Part shown: positions 54,706-64,000 of the stretch, piece by piece | Layout: every line of letters starts with the position of its first letter | Numbering within the stretch: position 1 is the first letter of the stretch | Origin: an uncultured Rhodospirillales bacterium | GTDB taxonomy: Bacteria > Pseudomonadota > Alphaproteobacteria > ATCC43930 > CGMCC-115725 | Assembly: GCA_903822185.1 (NCBI GenBank) | Contig: CAIJOA010000020.1 | Coordinates: forward strand, 1-64,000 | DNA length: 64,000 bases | Direction of reading: 5' to 3' | Notes under the pieces: model-generated | Databases searched by the model: none | What the model was told of the DNA's origin: nothing | The model's input: only the letters and a program-made list of their open reading frames with translations | Program-made: the position numbers and the translations under genes

Positions 54706-56442
54706 ATGCAACAACGCTGGGGTTTGCCCATCGTCGCCTGGCCGTCGCGCCTGCGCCCAAGCTTTTGGGACGGAATCGCGCTGCCTTTAGTCATCGGCCT
54801 TATCATGCTGATCGCCTGGGCGAGTCAGCAGATGAGCGTCCCGTTTCAGCCGGGTCAGTCCCTGGAGATTTCGCTCGATCCGATGGAGTTGCCAGCCTAT
54901 GCGCTGCGCACCGTGTTGCGCATGGTCGCGGCCTTGGGCGCGTCGCTGGTGTTCAGCCTTGGTTATGCCGCTATCGCCGCCAAGAGCAAACGCGCCGAGA
55001 AATTGCTGATCCCGATTCTGGATATTCTGCAATCCGTGCCGATCCTCGGGTTTCTGTCGATCACCGTCACCGGCTTCATCGCGCTCTTTCCCGGCAGCCT
55101 GCTTGGTTACGAATGCGCCGCGATCTTTGCGATCTTTACGTCGCAAGCCTGGAACATGACCTTCAGCCTCTATCAGTCCTTCATCGCCGTGCCGCACGAT
55201 CTGCGCGAAGCTTCACGGATGCTGCATCTGTCGCCGTGGCAAAGCTTCTGGCGGCTAGAAGTGCCGTTCGCGCTGCCGCAACTGACCTGGAACATGATGA
55301 TGTCGGTGTCGGGCGGCTGGTTCTTCGTCGTCGCGTCCGAGGCGATCAGCGTCAACAACAACCAAGTCCTGCTGCCCGGCATCGGCTCCTACATCTCGGT
55401 CGCGATCGATCATCGTGATTTGTGGGCGGTCGGTTACGCCATCATCGCCATGCTCGTGCTGATCCTGATCTACGATCAGTTGTTGTTCCGGCCGCTGCTG
55501 GCTTGGGGGCAGCGGTTCAAGTTCGAGGAACTGGGCGAAGAAGAAATCGAGACGCCGTGGTTCCTGATGATGATCCAGCGCGCCCGCTTCTTTCATCTGA
55601 TGGGCCTAGGCGTCGAGGCCAGCGCCCGCTGGGTCAGTCGCGCCTCAAGCCGCCTGCCGCGTCCGACACGGCGGCCACAAGCTGCGCCGCGCCATCGCGC
55701 CTTGGCCGATGGGATATGGAGCGGGTTTCTCGTTCTGCTGGCGCTGGGCGCGCTGGTCGAGATCGCCGACTTTGTCCGCGCCGAGGTGGGATGGAGCGAA
55801 GTGCTGCATGTCGTCCTGCTGGGGCTTCTGACATTGGTCCGCGTCGTCGTGCTGATCGCCCTCGCCGCACTGGTCTGGGTGCCGATCGGCATCTGGATTG
55901 GGTTGCGGCCGCGCGTCGCCCGCCGCGTCCAGCCGATCATTCAGTTCCTTGCCGCGTTCCCGGCCAACCTGTTCTTCCCAGTCGTCGTCTCGGCGATCGT
56001 CGTCTATCACCTCAATCCCGAGATCTGGCTGTCGCCGCTGATGATCCTCGGGACGCAGTGGTACATCCTCTTTAACGTCATCGCCGGGACGATGGCGCTG
56101 CCGACCGATTATCAGCTTGTCGCCGGCAATCTGGGCGTTCGTAATATTCTGTGGTGGCGGCGTCTGGCGCTGCCCGGCATCTTTCCCGCTTTCGTGACCG
56201 GCGCAGTCACCGCATCGGGCGGATCGTGGAACGCCGCGATCGTCGCCGAGGTCGCCAAGTGGGGCGACACGACGCTGCAAGCGACCGGCATCGGCTCCTA
56301 CATCGCGGCAATGACCGAAGCGGGGGATTTCCCGCGCATCGCGCTGGGCGTCACCGTTCTGGCGCTTTACGTTTTGCTGGTGAACCGGCTGCTGTGGCGC
56401 CGGCTTTATAACCTCGCCGAGGAAAGGCTGCGACTGGACTGA
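54706..56442 (+). CDS. Fused double-domain ABC permease (anion transport type, COG4986)
   Basis: The 578-residue protein contains two BPD_transp_1 permease domains. The first runs to about residue 275 (DLREASRMLHLSPWQSFWRLEVPFALP is the EAA-type cytoplasmic loop) and the second from about 335 to the end (NLGVRNILWWRRLALPGIFP). About 60 residues of basic linker separate them. It fits the NitT/TauT-like ATPase that starts two bases downstream. Fused permeases of this type are known for anion transport. Confidence 0.92.
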   Translation: MQQRWGLPIVAWPSRLRPSFWDGIALPLVIGLIMLIAWASQQMSVPFQPGQSLEISLDPMELPAYALRTVLRMVAALGASLVFSLGYAAIAAKSKRAEKLLIPILDILQSVPILGFLSITVTGFIALFPGSLLGYECAAIFAIFTSQAWNMTFSLYQSFIAVPHDLREASRMLHLSPWQSFWRLEVPFALPQLTWNMMMSVSGGWFFVVASEAISVNNNQVLLPGIGSYISVAIDHRDLWAVGYAIIAMLVLILIYDQLLFRPLLAWGQRFKFEELGEEEIETPWFLMMIQRARFFHLMGLGVEASARWVSRASSRLPRPTRRPQAAPRHRALADGIWSGFLVLLALGALVEIADFVRAEVGWSEVLHVVLLGLLTLVRVVVLIALAALVWVPIGIWIGLRPRVARRVQPIIQFLAAFPANLFFPVVVSAIVVYHLNPEIWLSPLMILGTQWYILFNVIAGTMALPTDYQLVAGNLGVRNILWWRRLALPGIFPAFVTGAVTASGGSWNAAIVAEVAKWGDTTLQATGIGSYIAAMTEAGDFPRIALGVTVLALYVLLVNRLLWRRLYNLAEERLRLD

Positions 56443-56444
56443 TC

Positions 56445-57770
56445 ATGGACACGATCGCACCATCGAACCCGAACCACGACGGCAACCTGATCACCGCCGA
56501 GGGCATTTCCAAGACTTATCAGCAGCCCGATCATGCCGGGCGGCTGGTGCTGGACCATATCGACTTCACCCTGAAGGAAGGCGAGATCGTCGCCATCCTC
56601 GGCAAGTCGGGGTCGGGTAAATCGACCTTCCTGCGCGTCGTCGCCGGCCTGACCCCGCCGACCGAAGGCACCGTCACCTATCGCGGCCAGCCGGTTTATC
56701 GTCCGGCCCAGGGCATCGCGATGGTGTTCCAGAGCTTCGCCTTGTTCCCGTGGCTGACGGTGCTGGGCAATGTCGAATTGGGCCTTGAAGCCTTGGGCGT
56801 GCCGCGCGAAGAGCGCCGCCAACGCGCCATCGCCGCGATCGATCTGATCGGGCTCGACGGGTTCGAGTCCGCCTATCCCAAGGAATTATCGGGCGGCATG
56901 CGGCAGCGCGTCGGCTTTGCCCGCGCCCTCGTGGTCAATCCCGACATCCTGCTGCTGGACGAACCCTTCTCGGCGCTGGACGTGCTGACCGCGGAAACGC
57001 TGCGCGGCGATATTCTCGATCTGTGGCTGGAACGGCGGGTGCCGACCAAGGGCATCATTTTCGTTTCGCATAACATCGAAGAAGCCGTCGATATCGCCGA
57101 CCGCATCATCGTCTTCGGCAGCGATCCGGGCTGCATCCAAGCCGAGATTCAAATTTCGTTGCCGCATCAGCGCGACTGGACCTCGCCCGCCTTCCGCCGC
57201 ATCGTCGATGAGGTCTATACGCTGCTGACCACCGTGCGCGGGCGTGAAGCCGGACGCCGTGGCTCGCGTGCCGATACGCTGAGCCTGCAATATCGTTTGC
57301 CCGATGCCTCGATCCAACAGCTCGTCGGTTTGCTGGAAGTGTTGACCGTCGATCCCTTCAACGGCCGTGCCGACTTGCCGCATTTGGCCGACAGCGAGCA
57401 TCTGACCACCGACGATCTCGTTGTTTTGGCAGAAGCGTTGCAGCTTCTGGGCTTCGCCCAGGTCGGCGGCGGCGATATCGAGATCACCGTGGTCGGCCGT
57501 TCCTTCGCCGATGCTGATATGTTACGCCGCAAGCAGATCTTCGCCGAACAATTGATGCGCAATATCGGCTTCATCGCCCATATCCGCCGCGTCCTCGACG
57601 AGCGCCCGGGCCATGCCGCACCGGAAGCGCGTTTCCTGGGCGAGCTGGAAGACCATTTGAGCGAAGAAGAGGCCGGCCGCGTGCTCGAGACGGTCATCAA
57701 CTGGGGCCGCTATGCGGAACTGTTCGCTTATGATTATGATCGGGGCGTGCTGAGTCTCGAAAATCCATAA
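56445..57770 (+). CDS. ABC transporter ATPase with C-terminal AAA-associated domain
   Basis: The 441-residue protein has an N-terminal ATPase: Walker A GKSGSGKSTFLR, Q-loop FQSFALFPW, signature LSGGMRQRVGFARAL, Walker B DILLLDEPFSALD and H-loop VSHN. The ~170-residue C-terminal domain (SIQQLVGLLEVLTVDPFNGRADL and following, landmark) resembles the AAA-associated regulatory domain seen with fused anion permeases. It is two bases after the permease gene and is probably cotranscribed with it. Confidence 0.94.
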   Translation: MDTIAPSNPNHDGNLITAEGISKTYQQPDHAGRLVLDHIDFTLKEGEIVAILGKSGSGKSTFLRVVAGLTPPTEGTVTYRGQPVYRPAQGIAMVFQSFALFPWLTVLGNVELGLEALGVPREERRQRAIAAIDLIGLDGFESAYPKELSGGMRQRVGFARALVVNPDILLLDEPFSALDVLTAETLRGDILDLWLERRVPTKGIIFVSHNIEEAVDIADRIIVFGSDPGCIQAEIQISLPHQRDWTSPAFRRIVDEVYTLLTTVRGREAGRRGSRADTLSLQYRLPDASIQQLVGLLEVLTVDPFNGRADLPHLADSEHLTTDDLVVLAEALQLLGFAQVGGGDIEITVVGRSFADADMLRRKQIFAEQLMRNIGFIAHIRRVLDERPGHAAPEARFLGELEDHLSEEEAGRVLETVINWGRYAELFAYDYDRGVLSLENP

Positions 57771-57775
57771 ACCGG

Positions 57776-58969
57776 ATGCTTGATCCGAACAGTCGCGGCT
57801 TCCGGGTGATGCTCGGGGCTCAGTCGATGGTATCGAGTCTCGCCATCGATATGAGCCTGCCGGCGCTGCCGGCGATCGCGGTCGCCTTCTCGGCCGATGC
57901 TGGCCAAGTCCAGCTCACCATCAGCCTTTATCTGCTCGGCTATGCGCTGGGGCAGTTGTTTTACGGACCGTTTTCGGACCGGTTCGGGCGACGGCCGCTG
58001 CTGATCATCGGCGTCACCATCTATACCGTCAGCGGCTTTGCTTGCGCCGTTGCCCCGACGATCGAAATCATGAATGCGTTCCGGCTGCTGCAGGGTCTTG
58101 GCGGCTGTGTCGGTGTCGTTGTCAGCCGCGCCGCCGCGCGCGATTATTTCAGCGGCAGCGCCCTCGCCCAGACTCTGTCGTCGATCACCGCGTTCCAAGC
58201 GTTCGGGCCCTTGATGGCGCCGGTATTGGGCGGCATCCTCGCCACCTATACGGGGTGGCACTCGATCTTTCTGGTGCAGGGCATCTTCGCCGCCTTCATG
58301 CTGGGCGTCACCTGGTTCGGCTTCGGCGAGTCTCTGCCGCAAGCCAATCCCTACGCCATCGCGCCGCGCCACCTGCTGCGCAACTACTGGACGTTCTTTT
58401 CCAACCCGCGCTGCATCGGCTTTGCCTTGGTCAGCGCCTTCGTCTTCAGCGGCCTCTTCGCGGTGCTGTCGGCCTCGCCTTTCGTGCTGATCACGCTCTA
58501 TGGCCTGTCGAGCCAGATGTTCGGGTTCTTCTTCGGCGCGTCGGTGCTGGGCTACATGCTGGGCGCGTTCGGAAACCGGCGGCTTCTGCTGAGAGGCGTC
58601 GCCGCCGATACCTTGATGCGGTATGGCCTGGTCATTCTCGTCTTTGCCGGTGCGGCGATGCTCTACTGCGCGTCGGAGCGATTGGGTGGGGTCGCCGGCA
58701 TCATGCTGCCCTATGTCGTCTATTGCATCGCCATCAGCTTCGTTCAGTCTAACTCGGTCGCGGCGGCGATGGAGCCGGTGCCGCATATGGCCGGGACGGG
58801 CGCATCGCTGATGGGCGCGATCCAGATGGCCAGCGCCGCGGGCGGCGGCTGGCTGGTCAATTACTACTTCAACGGCACCGGCACGCCGATGGGCATCGCC
58901 ATGGCCCTGGCCGCCGTCGGCGCAATGGCCGCCTATTGGCTGGTCGCACGGCGGCGAAGGACTGTTTAG
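57776..58969 (+). CDS. MFS transporter, Bcr/CflA-like
   Basis: The 397-residue protein has twelve predicted helices and the MFS motif A pattern (GPFSDRFGRRPLLIIG) after helix two, with the DMSLPALPAIA start and MNAFRLLQGLGG motif usual for Bcr/CflA drug exporters. It starts five bases after the ATPase stop, so cotranscription is likely. It probably exports a small hydrophobic molecule. Confidence 0.9.
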   Translation: MLDPNSRGFRVMLGAQSMVSSLAIDMSLPALPAIAVAFSADAGQVQLTISLYLLGYALGQLFYGPFSDRFGRRPLLIIGVTIYTVSGFACAVAPTIEIMNAFRLLQGLGGCVGVVVSRAAARDYFSGSALAQTLSSITAFQAFGPLMAPVLGGILATYTGWHSIFLVQGIFAAFMLGVTWFGFGESLPQANPYAIAPRHLLRNYWTFFSNPRCIGFALVSAFVFSGLFAVLSASPFVLITLYGLSSQMFGFFFGASVLGYMLGAFGNRRLLLRGVAADTLMRYGLVILVFAGAAMLYCASERLGGVAGIMLPYVVYCIAISFVQSNSVAAAMEPVPHMAGTGASLMGAIQMASAAGGGWLVNYYFNGTGTPMGIAMALAAVGAMAAYWLVARRRRTV

Positions 58970-59025
58970 CCGTGCTATAGTCCCTGCCAGAAGAAAAGAC
59001 GGCAGGGACATCGGGCAAGCGGCGC

Positions 59026-60714
59026 ATGAGCATTCTGTCACCATCTTTGCGCCGACAAATCCCCATCGCGATCGCGCTGCACGCCGTCGGCTTTCTCGTG
59101 CTCTATCCCATCGGCACCGTGTTTTGGCTGACCTTCGCCGGCGGCAGCACCGTCTCCGGCACGATCCCCTGGCAGGAGGCGTTCAACACGCCCGGCCTTG
59201 TCACCTCGATCCTCAATACGCTCAAGGTCGTCGCGGCGACGCAGATCATCGCGCTGCCGATCGCCCTCGTCATCGCCTGGCTGCTGGCGCGGACTGACCT
59301 ACCCGGTGCACGCTGGATCGAGTTCGGCTTCTGGGTGCTGTTCTTCCTGCCGTCGATGGGCGTGATGACCGGATGGCTGCTCTGCTTCGATCCGGATTTT
59401 GGTCTCGCCAATCGCTGGCTAAGCGCGATCGGCCTCGACCGCTTCGCCGGGTTCGACCTCTATTCCTTCGGCGGCATCGTTTTCATTCACGTTGCGACCT
59501 ACGGCATCGCGGTCAAGGTCATGCTGCTGACGCCGGCGTTCCGCAATCTCGACGCCTCGATCGAGGAAGCGTCGGCGCTCTGCGGCGCCAACCGTATCAA
59601 GACGCTGCTGCGCATCGTCCTTCCGATCATGACGCCGGCAATCCTCGTCGTCGTATTGATGTCGATCATCCGCGGCTTCGAAACCTTCGAGGTCGAATTG
59701 ATTCTCGGCACCCCGATCCGTTTTCAAGTCTTCAGCACCAAGATCTATCAGTTGATGCACAACAGCCCGCCCGAGTTCCGCGCCGCGGGCACGCTGGGCA
59801 CGTCGATCCTCGCGATCATCCTGCCGCTGATCGTGCTGCAACGCTGGGCCTCGACACGCCGCAGCTTCACCACCGTCACCGGCCGCATCGCGCGCGGCAA
59901 GGCGAAGCTGGGCGCGTGGCGCTGGCCCGCCTGCATCGCCCTCATTGGCGTCGTCGCTTTCTTCAGCCTGCTGCCGTTCGGGCTTCTGGTGATGGGCAGC
60001 TTCATGACGATGTTCGGCTTCTTCGACGTCGCCGAGGTGTGGACCATCGCGCAATGGTCGAAGGCGTTCGAGGACACGACGCTGCTGTCCAGCCTCAGCA
60101 ACACGCTCTATCTCGGTATCGGCACCGCGCTGCTGGCGACGATCGTCTATGTCGCCGTCGCTTATTGCATCGTGCGACCAAAGAGCCGGTTGCGCGCGCC
60201 GCTGGACTTCCTCACCTGGCTGCCCTTCACCGTGCCCGGCATCATCCTCGGCTTCGGCTATCTCAACATGGCGCTGCGCGTACCGATCTTCTCGCCGCTT
60301 TACGGCACCATCGGCGCGCTGATTCTCGTCAGCATCTTGAGCGCCATGCCGCTCGGCGTACAGGTCCTGAAAAACCACATGATGCAAGTCGGCGCCGAGA
60401 TCGAGGAGGCGGGACGCGTCGCCGGCGCCAGCTGGATGCAAGGCTTTCGCCGCATCCTTCTACCGCTCGCCAGCCCGACCCTCGCCATCGTCGCGATCAT
60501 GGTCTTCGCCAGCACCATTCGCGGCGTCTCGAACCTGATGCTGTTGTCGTCCGGCAGCAACCGCGTTCTGGCGGTGCTGCAGGTCGAATATCTATCCGAA
60601 GGGAATTTCGGCCCCGCCGCAGTCATCGGCACGATGATCGTGCTGATGAGCCTTGTCGCGGCGGTAATCGTGCGGCTGGTCAGCCTGCGTTACGAGATCG
60701 CGTCCCGGTCTTAG
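59026..60714 (+). CDS. Fused double-domain ABC permease, ferric/Fbp-type
   Basis: The 562-residue protein has two permease domains with EAA loops (EEASALCGANRIKTLLRIVLP around residue 180 and EEAGRVAGASWMQGFRRILLP around 465). The two-domain build, with AVGFLVLYPIGTVFWLTF at the start, is typical of FbpB/CysTW-like iron(III) or 2-aminoethylphosphonate permeases. No binding protein or ATPase gene lies next to it, so partners must be elsewhere. It ends 4 bases inside the convergent lysS gene. Confidence 0.9.
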   Translation: MSILSPSLRRQIPIAIALHAVGFLVLYPIGTVFWLTFAGGSTVSGTIPWQEAFNTPGLVTSILNTLKVVAATQIIALPIALVIAWLLARTDLPGARWIEFGFWVLFFLPSMGVMTGWLLCFDPDFGLANRWLSAIGLDRFAGFDLYSFGGIVFIHVATYGIAVKVMLLTPAFRNLDASIEEASALCGANRIKTLLRIVLPIMTPAILVVVLMSIIRGFETFEVELILGTPIRFQVFSTKIYQLMHNSPPEFRAAGTLGTSILAIILPLIVLQRWASTRRSFTTVTGRIARGKAKLGAWRWPACIALIGVVAFFSLLPFGLLVMGSFMTMFGFFDVAEVWTIAQWSKAFEDTTLLSSLSNTLYLGIGTALLATIVYVAVAYCIVRPKSRLRAPLDFLTWLPFTVPGIILGFGYLNMALRVPIFSPLYGTIGALILVSILSAMPLGVQVLKNHMMQVGAEIEEAGRVAGASWMQGFRRILLPLASPTLAIVAIMVFASTIRGVSNLMLLSSGSNRVLAVLQVEYLSEGNFGPAAVIGTMIVLMSLVAAVIVRLVSLRYEIASRS

Positions 60715-62195
60715 GCCTTCGGTCGCATGGTCGGGAAGGCGATGACGTCACGGATCGAGGGGCTGTCGGTCAGCAGCATCACCAATCGATCGATGCCAAT
60801 GCCGAGGCCGCCGGCGGGCGGCATACCGTATTCCAGCGAGGTGACGAAATCGGCGTCGAGATGCTGGGCTTCTTCGTCGCCCTTCTCGCGTTCCTGCATC
60901 TGCGCGTCGAAGCGATCCATCTGGTCGAGGGGGTCGTTGATCTCGGAAAATGCGTTGGCGATTTCCCAGCCGTTCACATAGGTCTCGAAGCGTTCGGTGA
61001 GGCGCGGATCGTGGCGATCGGCTTTGGCCAACGGCGAGATTTCGCGGGGGAGCGCGGTCACATGCGTCGGCTGGATTAGCGTGTGTTCGACCTTTGCCGC
61101 GAAGGCGGCTTCGAGCGCGCGGCCCCAGCCTGCCGTGTTCGGGCAATCGCCGCCAAGCTTGCGCGCCGTCGCGCGCGCCTCGGCATCGTCGGTGATCGCA
61201 AGAAAATCGACGCCGGTCTGTTCCTGCACCAGCTCGGCCATGGTCGCGCGCTTCCACGGACCGGCGAGCTGAATCATCTTGTCGCCGAACTTCGCCTCCG
61301 TCCCGCCCAGCACTTCTTGCGCGGCAGCGATGATGAGGCCTTCGGCCAGATCCATCATCGCGTGGTAATCGACGAAAGCCTGATACAGCTCCAGCGACGT
61401 GAATTCGGGATTGTGCCGCGGCGAGAGGCCTTCGTTGCGGAAGTTGCGATTGATCTCGAACAGCTTCTCGGACAAGCCGCCGACCAGCAGCCGCTTCAGA
61501 TGAAGTTCCGGCGCGATGCGCAGATAAAGCTGCATGTCGAGCGCGTTATGATGCGTCACGAACGGCTTGGCCGAAGCGCCGCCCGGAATCGAATGGAGCA
61601 TCGGGGTTTCGACTTCGAGAAAGCCCTGGCCGATCAATTCGCGCCGGATGGTCGCGACGATGCGGCTGCGACGGCGCAGCGTCTCGCGCGACTCCTCGCT
61701 CATGATCAGGTCGAGATAACGCTGCCGATAGCGCAATTCGACATCGGCAAGGCCGTGATATTTTTCCGGCAACGGCAGCAGCGCCTTGGCCAGTATGGTG
61801 ACCTTGCCGGCATTGATCGTCAGCTCGCCGCGCGGCGTGCGGCGGACGATGCCCTCGACACCGATCAGATCGCCCAGATCGAGCAGCTTCACCAACGCAA
61901 TCTGTTCCGGCGACAAGAAATCCTTGTGGTTGAAGATCTGGATTTTACCGGTCGTGTCGTGGAGGTCGATGAACATGCCGCTGTTGCGGTTGGCGCGGAC
62001 ACGGCCGGCCACGGCGACCTGATCCTCGGTCATCGCCCCGACCGCCAGATCGGCATAGCGCGTTTCCAGATCTTTCGCCTCGGCGCTGCGCTGGAAGCTA
62101 TAGGGATAGGGATCGACCCCCATCGCCCGGATTGCTTTCAGCTTCTCGATCCGCGCCGTGCGGAACAGATTGTCGTCTTCGCGTTCGTCAGCCAT
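60711..62195 (-). CDS. lysS: Lysyl-tRNA synthetase, class II
   Basis: The 494-residue enzyme charges tRNA-Lys. An OB-fold anticodon domain (VAVAGRVRANRNSGMFIDLHD) precedes the class II core with motif 2 (RNFRNEGLSPRHNPEFTSLELYQA) and motif 3 (GGLGIGIDRLVMLLTDS). The ATG at 62195 is preferred over a TTG three bases earlier. It overlaps the end of the ABC permease gene on the other strand. Confidence 0.97.
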   Translation of the reverse strand: MADEREDDNLFRTARIEKLKAIRAMGVDPYPYSFQRSAEAKDLETRYADLAVGAMTEDQVAVAGRVRANRNSGMFIDLHDTTGKIQIFNHKDFLSPEQIALVKLLDLGDLIGVEGIVRRTPRGELTINAGKVTILAKALLPLPEKYHGLADVELRYRQRYLDLIMSEESRETLRRRSRIVATIRRELIGQGFLEVETPMLHSIPGGASAKPFVTHHNALDMQLYLRIAPELHLKRLLVGGLSEKLFEINRNFRNEGLSPRHNPEFTSLELYQAFVDYHAMMDLAEGLIIAAAQEVLGGTEAKFGDKMIQLAGPWKRATMAELVQEQTGVDFLAITDDAEARATARKLGGDCPNTAGWGRALEAAFAAKVEHTLIQPTHVTALPREISPLAKADRHDPRLTERFETYVNGWEIANAFSEINDPLDQMDRFDAQMQEREKGDEEAQHLDADFVTSLEYGMPPAGGLGIGIDRLVMLLTDSPSIRDVIAFPTMRPKA

Positions 62196-62207
62196 CAAAC
62201 CCCATCC

Positions 62208-63974
62208 TTATGAGGGACTTTTATCAGGCGGGGGCGCCGGGCGAAAGGCGCCGATGTCCTTCTGGTGGTCATGGAACGCGGCCAAAGTGCCGCGGTGGCC
62301 GACGCTGACGATGGTTGGATGCCAGGCTGCCGTGCGCAGGAGGTCATAGAACTGCGCCTCGCTGGGCTCGTCGAGGGCAGAGGTCGCCTCGTCGAGGAAG
62401 ACGATAGTGGGTTCCGCCAGCAAGACCCGGGCGAAAGCCAGCCGCTGCTGCTCGCCCAGCGACAGGCGTTGTGCCCAATAATCGGACTCGTCGAGTCGTC
62501 CCGCAAAAGCACCGAGCCCGACTGTGGTGAGCACTTCGGCGAGACGAACGGGCGAGTAGGCTTTCGCCGGTTCCGGATAGCTCAACGCATCGCGCAGCGT
62601 GCCGAGCGGCAGATAGGGCTTTTGCGGCAGGAACAGAATCTTGCCCGCAACCATGCGGATCGCGCCTTTGCCGTAAGGCCAGATGCCTGCGATCGCGCGC
62701 AGCAAAGTGCTCTTCCCGCTCCCGGTCGGTCCGGTGATCAAGGTCGCCGTTCCGGGCCTGACGGAAAGATCGACCTGACGCAGCAGCGGAATGTTGCCGG
62801 GCAAATCGAGATCGAGCCGGGAAACGGCGAGACCTTCGCCTTCGCGCTCGACATCGATCGGCTGTTTTCCCCGCGCGGCGGCGGCGATGGTACGGACGCG
62901 ATCGTCGAATTCGACCAGACGCCGGACGACGGCGCGCCATGCCGCGATGCCCGTGTCATTAGCGCCGGTGCCGGTCGTGTAGCTATTGATGAGAAAGGAT
63001 AGGGCGCCTTGTACCGAGCCGAAGGCATCGGCCGTCTGCATCAATCCACCAAGCTGTATTTCTTTCGCGAAATAGCGCGGCGCCGCGACCAGGTAGGGAA
63101 AGATGATCGCAAATTGCGCGTAGAAATAGCTCCACCAGTTGACCAGCTTGATCCGCCGCATGATCGCGCGAAAATTTTCGACGACATGACCGAACCGGTC
63201 GAGGAAGATGCCGTGTTCGCGCTCTTCGCCGTCATAGAGCGCAACGCCTTCGGTGTTTTCGCGCAACCGTATAAGACTGAAGCGAAAGTCAGCCTCAAAA
63301 CGCTGCTGCACAAAATTCAGCATCACCAATGGACGCCCGAGTTTAAACGTGATCCACGTGCCGATGCCGGCATAGAGAATGGCGAACCAGACCATATATC
63401 CCGGGATGGTAACGGCGCCGAGGCTGCCCAGCGCGAATGTTAGAGGCCCCGATAAGCCCCAAAGAATGCCGACAAAAGAAAACAGCGTCACCACGGCATT
63501 GAGCAAACCGAGCGTGAGGAAAAGGCTGATCTCGGTGAAACGATTGAGATCTTCCGCAATACGCTGATCGGGATTGTCAGTCTGGCCGTTATCGAGTTGG
63601 AGGCGATAGTAAGCTTTTGCCTTGAGCCAATCGTGGAGATACTGCCGCGTCAGCCAGTTCCGCCACCGAATCTGCAGCATCTGTTGCAGATAGGTTTGAT
63701 AGACGCCGAGGACGATCGCGATGACCGCAAGGACCGTGAAGATGATAAGTTGATGAAAGAATTCGGGCTCGTTGTAATCCTGCAGCGTGTTGTAGAAATC
63801 ATTGCGCCAAAAATTGAAGCGCACGCTCATATAAACCGAAAAGAGATTGAGCCCGATCACCGACAGCAGCAGAATCCAGGCGAGCTTTTTGTCTTCGGAC
63901 TGCCAATAAGGCTTGGCGAGGCGCCAGGCTTCGCGCACAAAAGCGAGACGGCCGGTATTCTCGTCACGTTCCAT
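62208..63974 (-). CDS. ABC transporter, SbmA/BacA-YddA-like with fused ATPase
   Basis: The 588-residue protein has an N-terminal ABC_membrane_2 domain with about six helices (residues ~30-330; NFWRNDFYNTLQDYNEPEFF and the LTRQYLHDWLKAKAYYRLQL loop) and a C-terminal ATPase: Walker A GPTGSGKSTLLR, signature LSLGEQQRLAFARVLL, Walker B TIVFLDEATSALD. SbmA/BacA proteins move peptides and vitamin B12-like compounds, and YddA-type ones carry their own ATPase. Its stop is 13 bases before the lysS start on the same strand. Confidence 0.92.
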   Translation of the reverse strand: MERDENTGRLAFVREAWRLAKPYWQSEDKKLAWILLLSVIGLNLFSVYMSVRFNFWRNDFYNTLQDYNEPEFFHQLIIFTVLAVIAIVLGVYQTYLQQMLQIRWRNWLTRQYLHDWLKAKAYYRLQLDNGQTDNPDQRIAEDLNRFTEISLFLTLGLLNAVVTLFSFVGILWGLSGPLTFALGSLGAVTIPGYMVWFAILYAGIGTWITFKLGRPLVMLNFVQQRFEADFRFSLIRLRENTEGVALYDGEEREHGIFLDRFGHVVENFRAIMRRIKLVNWWSYFYAQFAIIFPYLVAAPRYFAKEIQLGGLMQTADAFGSVQGALSFLINSYTTGTGANDTGIAAWRAVVRRLVEFDDRVRTIAAAARGKQPIDVEREGEGLAVSRLDLDLPGNIPLLRQVDLSVRPGTATLITGPTGSGKSTLLRAIAGIWPYGKGAIRMVAGKILFLPQKPYLPLGTLRDALSYPEPAKAYSPVRLAEVLTTVGLGAFAGRLDESDYWAQRLSLGEQQRLAFARVLLAEPTIVFLDEATSALDEPSEAQFYDLLRTAAWHPTIVSVGHRGTLAAFHDHQKDIGAFRPAPPPDKSPS

Positions 63975-64000
63975 CGCCGTCGCTCCTGTTGGCCGGTTTA

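Noticed and set aside
57734-59044. 436-codon antisense frame over the MFS gene
   Set aside because: Low-complexity, Asp/Arg/Gln-rich product typical of antisense frames in G+C-rich genes.

Overview
The window reads as chromosomal DNA of a G+C-rich alphaproteobacterium. I judge this from gene content and order: hemC-hemD-mitofilin-like-hemY in one run, CpaB-to-CpaF Tad pilus gene names and order, a DUF3309 peptide, and short intergenic hairpin repeats of the kind seen in many Alphaproteobacteria. The lower taxonomic rank cannot be fixed from sequence alone. No IS element, integrase, phage gene or CRISPR array was found. One tRNA gene (Thr, CGT) is present.

Layout. 1-1.85 kb: end of a hybrid histidine kinase and a small unknown gene. 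1.9-10.5 kb: a catabolic-looking group with two luciferase-like flavin monooxygenases, an acyl-CoA-dehydrogenase-fold flavin monooxygenase, an ACMSD-type amidohydrolase, an NHL-repeat secreted protein, a UbiD decarboxylase and a beta-keto acid cleavage enzyme. 10.6-17.3 kb (minus strand): a tight six-gene run, tsaD-gpsA-amidotransferase-amidase-FAD monooxygenase-hmgA, which mixes housekeeping and homogentisate catabolism. 17.4-22.3 kb: hemC, hemD, Mic60-like and hemY, then a small gene and a putative 2OG-Fe(II) oxygenase. 22.3-26.2 kb: a halogenase-like flavoprotein, a CocE-type hydrolase and a divergent TetR regulator with two near-identical operators between them. 26.2-29.9 kb: a lower-G+C stretch of small, membrane or exported unknowns around the tRNA. 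30-39.2 kb: a Tad/Flp pilus machine (TadD-like, CpaB, C, D, E, F, TadB, TadC) without a recognisable pilin or prepilin peptidase. 39.4-44.3 kb: TetR regulator, M24-fold protein lacking the usual metal ligands, and two tandem LVIVD-type beta-propeller exported proteins. 44.3-48 kb: a divergent RpoD-like sigma factor, a sugar-phosphate isomerase-like protein and a MetE-C-like protein. 48.2-53.2 kb: a signalling cluster with a CXXCH-bearing membrane kinase, a double-receiver protein, a receiver-kinase hybrid and an HWE-type kinase. 53.3-60.7 kb: transport genes (NitT/TauT-type binding protein, fused permease, ATPase; MFS exporter; a ferric-type fused permease). 60.7-64 kb: lysS and an SbmA/YddA-type ABC exporter.

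Working together. The heme genes form one translationally coupled string, with ATGA overlaps at hemC/hemD and hemD/mic60. The Tad genes are likewise coupled from cpaC to tadC. The signalling genes at 48-52 kb overlap at their ends and look like a phosphorelay fed by a putative heme sensor. The flavoenzyme, UbiD and BKACE cluster beside hmgA suggests breakdown of an aromatic or heterocyclic compound, but no substrate can be named. I see no single certain new system. The best candidates for follow-up are the flavoenzyme cluster, the heme-sensor phosphorelay, the tandem propeller proteins and the TetR/CocE regulatory unit.
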